This document shows positions 58,379-61,739 of a stretch of DNA of 61,739 bases, piece after piece (within the stretch, counting starts at the first letter, position 1; each line of letters opens with the position of its first letter). The notes below the pieces were generated by a model. The model ran no database searches and was not told the DNA's origin. It saw nothing but the letters and a program-made list of their open reading frames with translations. Origin of the DNA: DASYVD01 sp036000545 (GTDB lineage Bacteria; Actinomycetota; UBA4738; CALAEC01); assembly GCA_036000545.1 (NCBI GenBank), contig DASYVD010000050.1, positions 1-61,739 of the forward strand. Direction: 5' to 3'. A program made the translations under genes and the position numbers.

Positions 58379-59422
58379 GTGGCGACGGGATTGATCGTGG
58401 ACAGCGAACAGGCTCTCTCCCTTCTGGCCCTGGCCGAGGATGCCGAGGTGGGCCTGTCCGGGCCCGAGTCTGCCCGGTGGATGGAGAACCTCGAGAAGCG
58501 CCTGGGCGAGCTGCGCACCGCGGCGGCGTGGTTCCTCAGCCACGGCGAACCGGAGCGAGCCCTTCGACTGGCCGCCGCGCTCACGATGTTCTGGCGCGAG
58601 GGGAACCAGATCGGCGAAGGACGCAAATGGATGGAGTCGATCCTCGCGGGCCCGGGGGCGGAGGTCCCCAGCGCGGCCCGAGCGAAGGCGTTGTACGGCG
58701 CAGGGAGACTGGCCTTCACGCAGGGGGACCAGGAAGCCTCTCGGACCCGCAACGAGGAGGCTCTTCGGATGGCCCGGGCCGCCGATGACTGGGGGGCCCA
58801 GGTGCTCGCCCTGGTCGGGCTGGCCAGGGTGGCCCTACGAGATGGTGACCTCGCCGTGGTTCGCGACAACGCGAAGCAGGCCCGCAGGATGGCCCGAGAC
58901 ATGGGCGACCAGCGCGCCGAGGCCGGGCCCCTCCACCTGCTGGCCGCGGCCACCAGGATGGACGGGGACGTGGATGGAGCTCGCCGGCTCTACGAGGAGA
59001 GTCTGCAGCTGAACCGGGAATTGGGGGATCAGCGCGTCGTGGCCATGGAGCTCCTGAACCTCGGGTTCGTGCAGAAGAACCTGGGCGACCTGAGCGCCGC
59101 CGAGACGCGGTTCCGGGGGAGCCTGGAGCTGCAGAGGGAGCGCGGCGATGCCACGCTCGTGCCGGAGATCCTGATAGGACTGGGCTGCACGGCGGCTGCG
59201 CGGGGCGATCTCGAGCGAGCGGCGAGGTTGCTGGCGGCGGGACAGGCGCGGCTCGATGCGGCAGGCGCGGTCCTAGACCCCGACGATCAGCCGGAGTTCG
59301 ACCGCGCGGCCAGCGTGGTCCGGGAGGGGCTCGATCCCGCGATCTTCGACGCGCTATGGGCGGAGGGGCTGGCCATGGACGCGGATCGGGCCGTCGACCT
59401 CGCCCTCCGGTCCTCTTCTTAG
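58379..59422 (+). CDS. Stand-alone TPR protein related to the C-termini of AfsR/LuxR-family regulators
   Basis: 347 residues from GTG 58379 (GGAG eight bases upstream); GTG 58397 is an alternative. All helical TPR-like repeats: LGELRTAAAWFLSHGEPERALRLA, GRKWMESILAG, AKALYGAGRLAFTQGDQEASR, ARRLYEESLQLNRELGDQRVVA. The first part matches the segment that follows the ATPase in large AfsR/LuxR-type activators, but no ATPase or DNA-binding domain is present. It may be a detached domain of a former giant regulator or a scaffold for the cyclases nearby. It lies between the cupin and the broken acyltransferase gene and meets the latter at TTAG. Confidence 0.7.
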   Translation: MATGLIVDSEQALSLLALAEDAEVGLSGPESARWMENLEKRLGELRTAAAWFLSHGEPERALRLAAALTMFWREGNQIGEGRKWMESILAGPGAEVPSAARAKALYGAGRLAFTQGDQEASRTRNEEALRMARAADDWGAQVLALVGLARVALRDGDLAVVRDNAKQARRMARDMGDQRAEAGPLHLLAAATRMDGDVDGARRLYEESLQLNRELGDQRVVAMELLNLGFVQKNLGDLSAAETRFRGSLELQRERGDATLVPEILIGLGCTAAARGDLERAARLLAAGQARLDAAGAVLDPDDQPEFDRAASVVREGLDPAIFDALWAEGLAMDADRAVDLALRSSS

Positions 59423-60449
59423 AACCTGAGGTTGGGCCGGCGGCTGCGGATCCACTCGTCCACCCGTCCCCACCAGGCGAACAGCCAATCGACCTGAGCT
59501 TCGTGCTCCACGGGGATCTCCCTGGGAGCGATCCGCCAGTATCGCGCCAGGATGGGGCCCTCCAGGGGAAGGATCCGCCACGTCGCCACCACCGAGTTCA
59601 TGAACTCCAGCCCCGTGTGGGCCACGAACACGACGTCGGCATCCGGGGCGGTTGGATCGCCGTCAGCGCGCCGCCGAGTCGCGGGGCCAGCACGGTGAGC
59701 ATCTTCTCGGCCAAGTCCGCTTCCTCCTCGAAGCCCTTCCGCTTGAGGCCGGCGATTGCGGCCAGCCTCCGTCGCTCGGTGAAGTTGCCGCCCTCGGGGA
59801 AGAGGACCAGTGCATCGCGGTCGCCGAGGCCCCGGGCGAGTCGCTCGATGGCGTGGAGGTGCTGCTGAGGGTCCTCGGAGTGCGGGCGGATGAAGGCGCA
59901 CGGCAGGCGGTTCGCCACGACGTCGATGGCCGGGTCCCACTGGAGCGCGGCCTTCATCACAATCCTGGGCCGGCGGTGGAAACCTGAAAGAAGCGTGTGG
60001 GCGAGGAGTATGGAGTCCCCCGGCCCCGCGTGACGGCAGAACACCAGGACCGGACCCGCTCGAGGCTCCGGCCGATCCTCTACCTCGATGCGGAGCTGGA
60101 GCAGGCGAACGGCCGCGCCGGCGATGCCCGCAAGCCAGACCCGCGCCAGCAGGTAGTGCGCGGACTGGAACGCCTGGGACCGCAGGCCCGCCCCGAATCC
60201 GCTGGCCACCCACAGCAGGAACAGCTTCAGGAGGACCCAGGCCTCGAGCCCGGCGAACACGACACCCAGGGCTACGAGTCTCACTGCCTGCCAGCCTCCC
60301 TTCACTTGCCAGCCTTCCCTCAGCAGGACATCGGCGACGAAGGCTGCGAGGAGGGCGATCGGGGAGACGGCAACAATCGCGAGCGAGAGAAGGAACACGA
60401 GTGGCGCAACGACCACTCGTCGGACGATCCGTGGGGGGAGCGGGATCAC
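59419..60449 (-). pseudogene. Acyltransferase of the PlsC/LPLAT type, frameshifted
   Basis: GTG 60449 opens a frame with an N-terminal membrane region, then FCRHAGPGDSILLAHTLL (acyltransferase HxxxxD-type motif) and LFPEGGNFTERRR. It runs into LAPRLGGALTAI and stops at 59598. The true C-terminus (DADVVFVAHTGLEFMNS ... RRPNLRF) continues in another frame to TAA 59419. The total of 1031 bases is not a multiple of three. One missing base near 59655-59665 explains both parts. It overlaps the patatin stop by GTGA. Whether this is decay or a sequencing error cannot be told here. Confidence 0.8.
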
Positions 60450-61358
60450 GAGGCTCTCATCTCGTCGAGATACGCCAGCGTCGCTCGGTACGCTTGCCGT
60501 ATCCGCCCGGCAACCTGCGAGAAGTCGCGGTACCGGAGCTGAGAGAGGTCGTCGTAGCGGGGAGGGGTCCGCTCCCCAGTGGGAAGGATGTGCGCAGTAA
60601 CCCCCTTCGGAAGGGTGGCCATGTCTCGAGCGAACCGGTGCCGTCGAGCGATCTCGAACGCCACCATGGCTACCTGCCAGGGATTGGTGGGCGGATCGAG
60701 CCCTCGTTCGATCCGCCCGGCGTGGAGGACGTAGATGCGGCGGGCCCCCAGCTCGACCGCCCTCCCCACGGGGATGCTGTTGACGATCCCGCCGTCGATG
60801 AAGTGCTCCCCGTCGATCTCCACGACGGGAAGAAGGCCGGGGATCGCGGAGGAGGCCAGGATGGCGTCGGAGAGGGAGCCCTTCGAGAACCAGCGTTCCG
60901 CGGCGCGTTCGATGCTCGCCGCCACGCACTGGAAGGGCAGCTGGAGGTCCTCGAATCGACGGACGGGAAGGACGCGCTCGATGAGCTCCCGGAGCGGGGC
61001 GTTCGAGTGCACGGACGTCCTGGTGCGGAAGAGGGTGACCGCTCCGGTGAACAGCGACCCGGCGAAGACCCCGCGCTTCACCAGATTCAGCCATTCCCTT
61101 TCCAGGCGGTCGACCATCTCCGGCGCGGGGTCGGCCGCCACGGCGGCGCCATTCAAGGCGCCGACAGAGGTTCCCACCACCACCCCAGGGAAGACCTCCC
61201 GCTCCAGGAGGGCTCTCAGCATCCCCACCCGGTAGGCGCCCATGTGGCCGCCTCCCCCGAGAACGAACGCGCCTGTCGGCTTCCGGCGCCGGGCTCGGAC
61301 GGACAGACCGCGTGCCTGATCGGTCCTTGACCCGTGCGGGGCTGCGGGTCGCTCGCAT
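60446..61358 (-). CDS. Patatin-like phospholipase, start uncertain
   Basis: The nucleotide-binding-like oxyanion motif GGGGHMGAYRVGML and the nucleophile elbow GTSVGALNG are intact, followed by DGGIVNSIPV with the catalytic aspartate; it should cut acyl chains from lipids. The C-terminus LAYLDEMRAS overlaps the acyltransferase start. In this frame there is no ATG, GTG or TTG between the motif and the divergent cyclase gene. A -10 box (GATAAT, 61372-61367) and ATG 61358 point to the start, but that ATG is in another frame, so a frameshift or a CTG start is needed. The start coordinate given is the ATG. Confidence 0.7.
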
Positions 61359-61366
61359 CGGCGCCC

Positions 61367-61372
61367 ATTATC
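61367..61372 (-). promoter_or_regulatory. -10 box of the patatin gene
   Basis: GATAAT on the minus strand, eight bases before ATG 61358. It abuts the plus-strand TACCCT box of the cyclase gene, giving a back-to-back promoter. Confidence 0.4.
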
Positions 61373-61376
61373 GCCG

Positions 61377-61382
61377 TACCCT
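61377..61382 (+). promoter_or_regulatory. -10 box of third cyclase gene, leaderless
   Basis: TACCCT six bases before GTG 61389. Confidence 0.5.
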
Positions 61383-61388
61383 TCCCCC

Positions 61389-61739
61389 GTGCCGATCTGC
61401 TCCCAGTGCGGGACGGAGAATCCCAGCGCCGCGCGGTTCTGCATGGCCTGCGGGGAGCCGTTGGCTGTCCAAGGCCCGCCCCACGAGGTCCGTAAGACCG
61501 TCACCGTTTTGTTCAGCGACGTGGTCGGCTCCACGCCCCTCGGCGAGCGCCTCGATCCCGAAACGCTGCGCCGGTTGATGTCGCGGTACTTCGACCGCAT
61601 GAAGGCGGTCGTCGAGCGTCACGGCGGAACGGTGGAGAAGTTCATCGGCGACGCCGTGATGGCCGTGTTCGGCATCCCCACCGTGCACGAGGACGACGCC
61701 CTGCGTGCGGTGCGGGCCGCGGCCGAGATGCGAGAGGCT
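61389..61739 (+). CDS. Zinc-ribbon / class III nucleotide cyclase protein (copy 3), cut by window edge
   Basis: The first 117 residues only. One zinc ribbon (CSQCGTENPSAARFCMACG) and then the start of a class III cyclase domain: TVLFSDVVGSTPLGERLDPE and GGTVEKFIGDAVMAVFGIP, with both metal aspartates and the specificity lysine. The near-identical wording to copies 1 and 2 shows a common origin; the rest (probable ATPase and TPR) is beyond the window. Start GTG 61389 follows a -10 box with no Shine-Dalgarno. Confidence 0.85.
   Translation, partial: MPICSQCGTENPSAARFCMACGEPLAVQGPPHEVRKTVTVLFSDVVGSTPLGERLDPETLRRLMSRYFDRMKAVVERHGGTVEKFIGDAVMAVFGIPTVHEDDALRAVRAAAEMREA

Noticed and set aside
1..61739. 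CRISPR array, transposon or prophage
   Set aside because: No regularly spaced repeats, transposase, integrase other than the housekeeping XerC, or phage structural gene was found.

Overview
This is a GC-rich chromosomal segment from a member of the Actinomycetota. The evidence is a DUF2469 gene next to rnhB, a WhiG/FliA-type sigma gene with an M23 peptidase shortly before rpsB-tsf-pyrH-frr-cdsA, a short EF-Ts, frequent GTG starts, and -10 boxes of the TAnnnT type placed directly in front of start codons. I see no tRNA or rRNA gene, CRISPR array, transposase, phage gene or replication origin. The lineage cannot be fixed from sequence reading alone; an uncultivated, deep-branching actinobacterium is plausible.

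Layout. (1) 1-1743: the 3'-truncated end of a sensor histidine kinase gene on the minus strand. (2) 1848-11002: translation, secretion and competence block (ffh, rpsP, khpA, rimM, trmD, rplS, lepB, rnhB, DUF2469, yraN, comM, dprA). (3) 11429-16549: xerC, WhiG-type sigma, M23 peptidase, a PQQ-type propeller and a membrane protein. (4) 16743-25189: rpsB, tsf, pyrH, frr, cdsA, dxr, rseP, ispG. (5) 25236-30982: a giant zinc-ribbon/cyclase/ATPase/TPR protein facing a TMEM175-like channel and an archaeal-type prolyl-tRNA synthetase, then a small unknown gene. (6) 31090-43897: the rimP-nusA-ylxR-infB-DUF503-rbfA-nrnA-truB cluster, ribF, rpsO, pnp, an M16 protease and dapB. (7) 43901-50724: accessory stress and redox genes and a second giant cyclase. 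(8) 50920-55803: dapA, RNase J and FtsK. (9) 55860-61739: accessory end with a collapsed VOC-family pseudogene, a 21-residue membrane peptide, an ECF sigma/TolB-propeller pair, a cupin, a TPR protein, a frameshifted acyltransferase, a patatin with an unclear start, and the beginning of a third cyclase.

Most housekeeping genes are tightly packed, and many adjacent pairs share ATGA or GTGA stop/start overlaps, implying long, translationally coupled operons. Where promoters can be seen, many transcripts appear leaderless. Four of the five close convergent junctions end in interlocked stop codons. Intrinsic terminators are almost absent. The one canonical example sits six bases before rimP and looks like an attenuator.

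The least explained signals are two families of structured intergenic repeats (three and two copies, the first with compensatory stem changes), three members of one zinc-ribbon/cyclase family within 37 kb, the rimP and pnp leader structures, and a cluster of broken genes near the right end.
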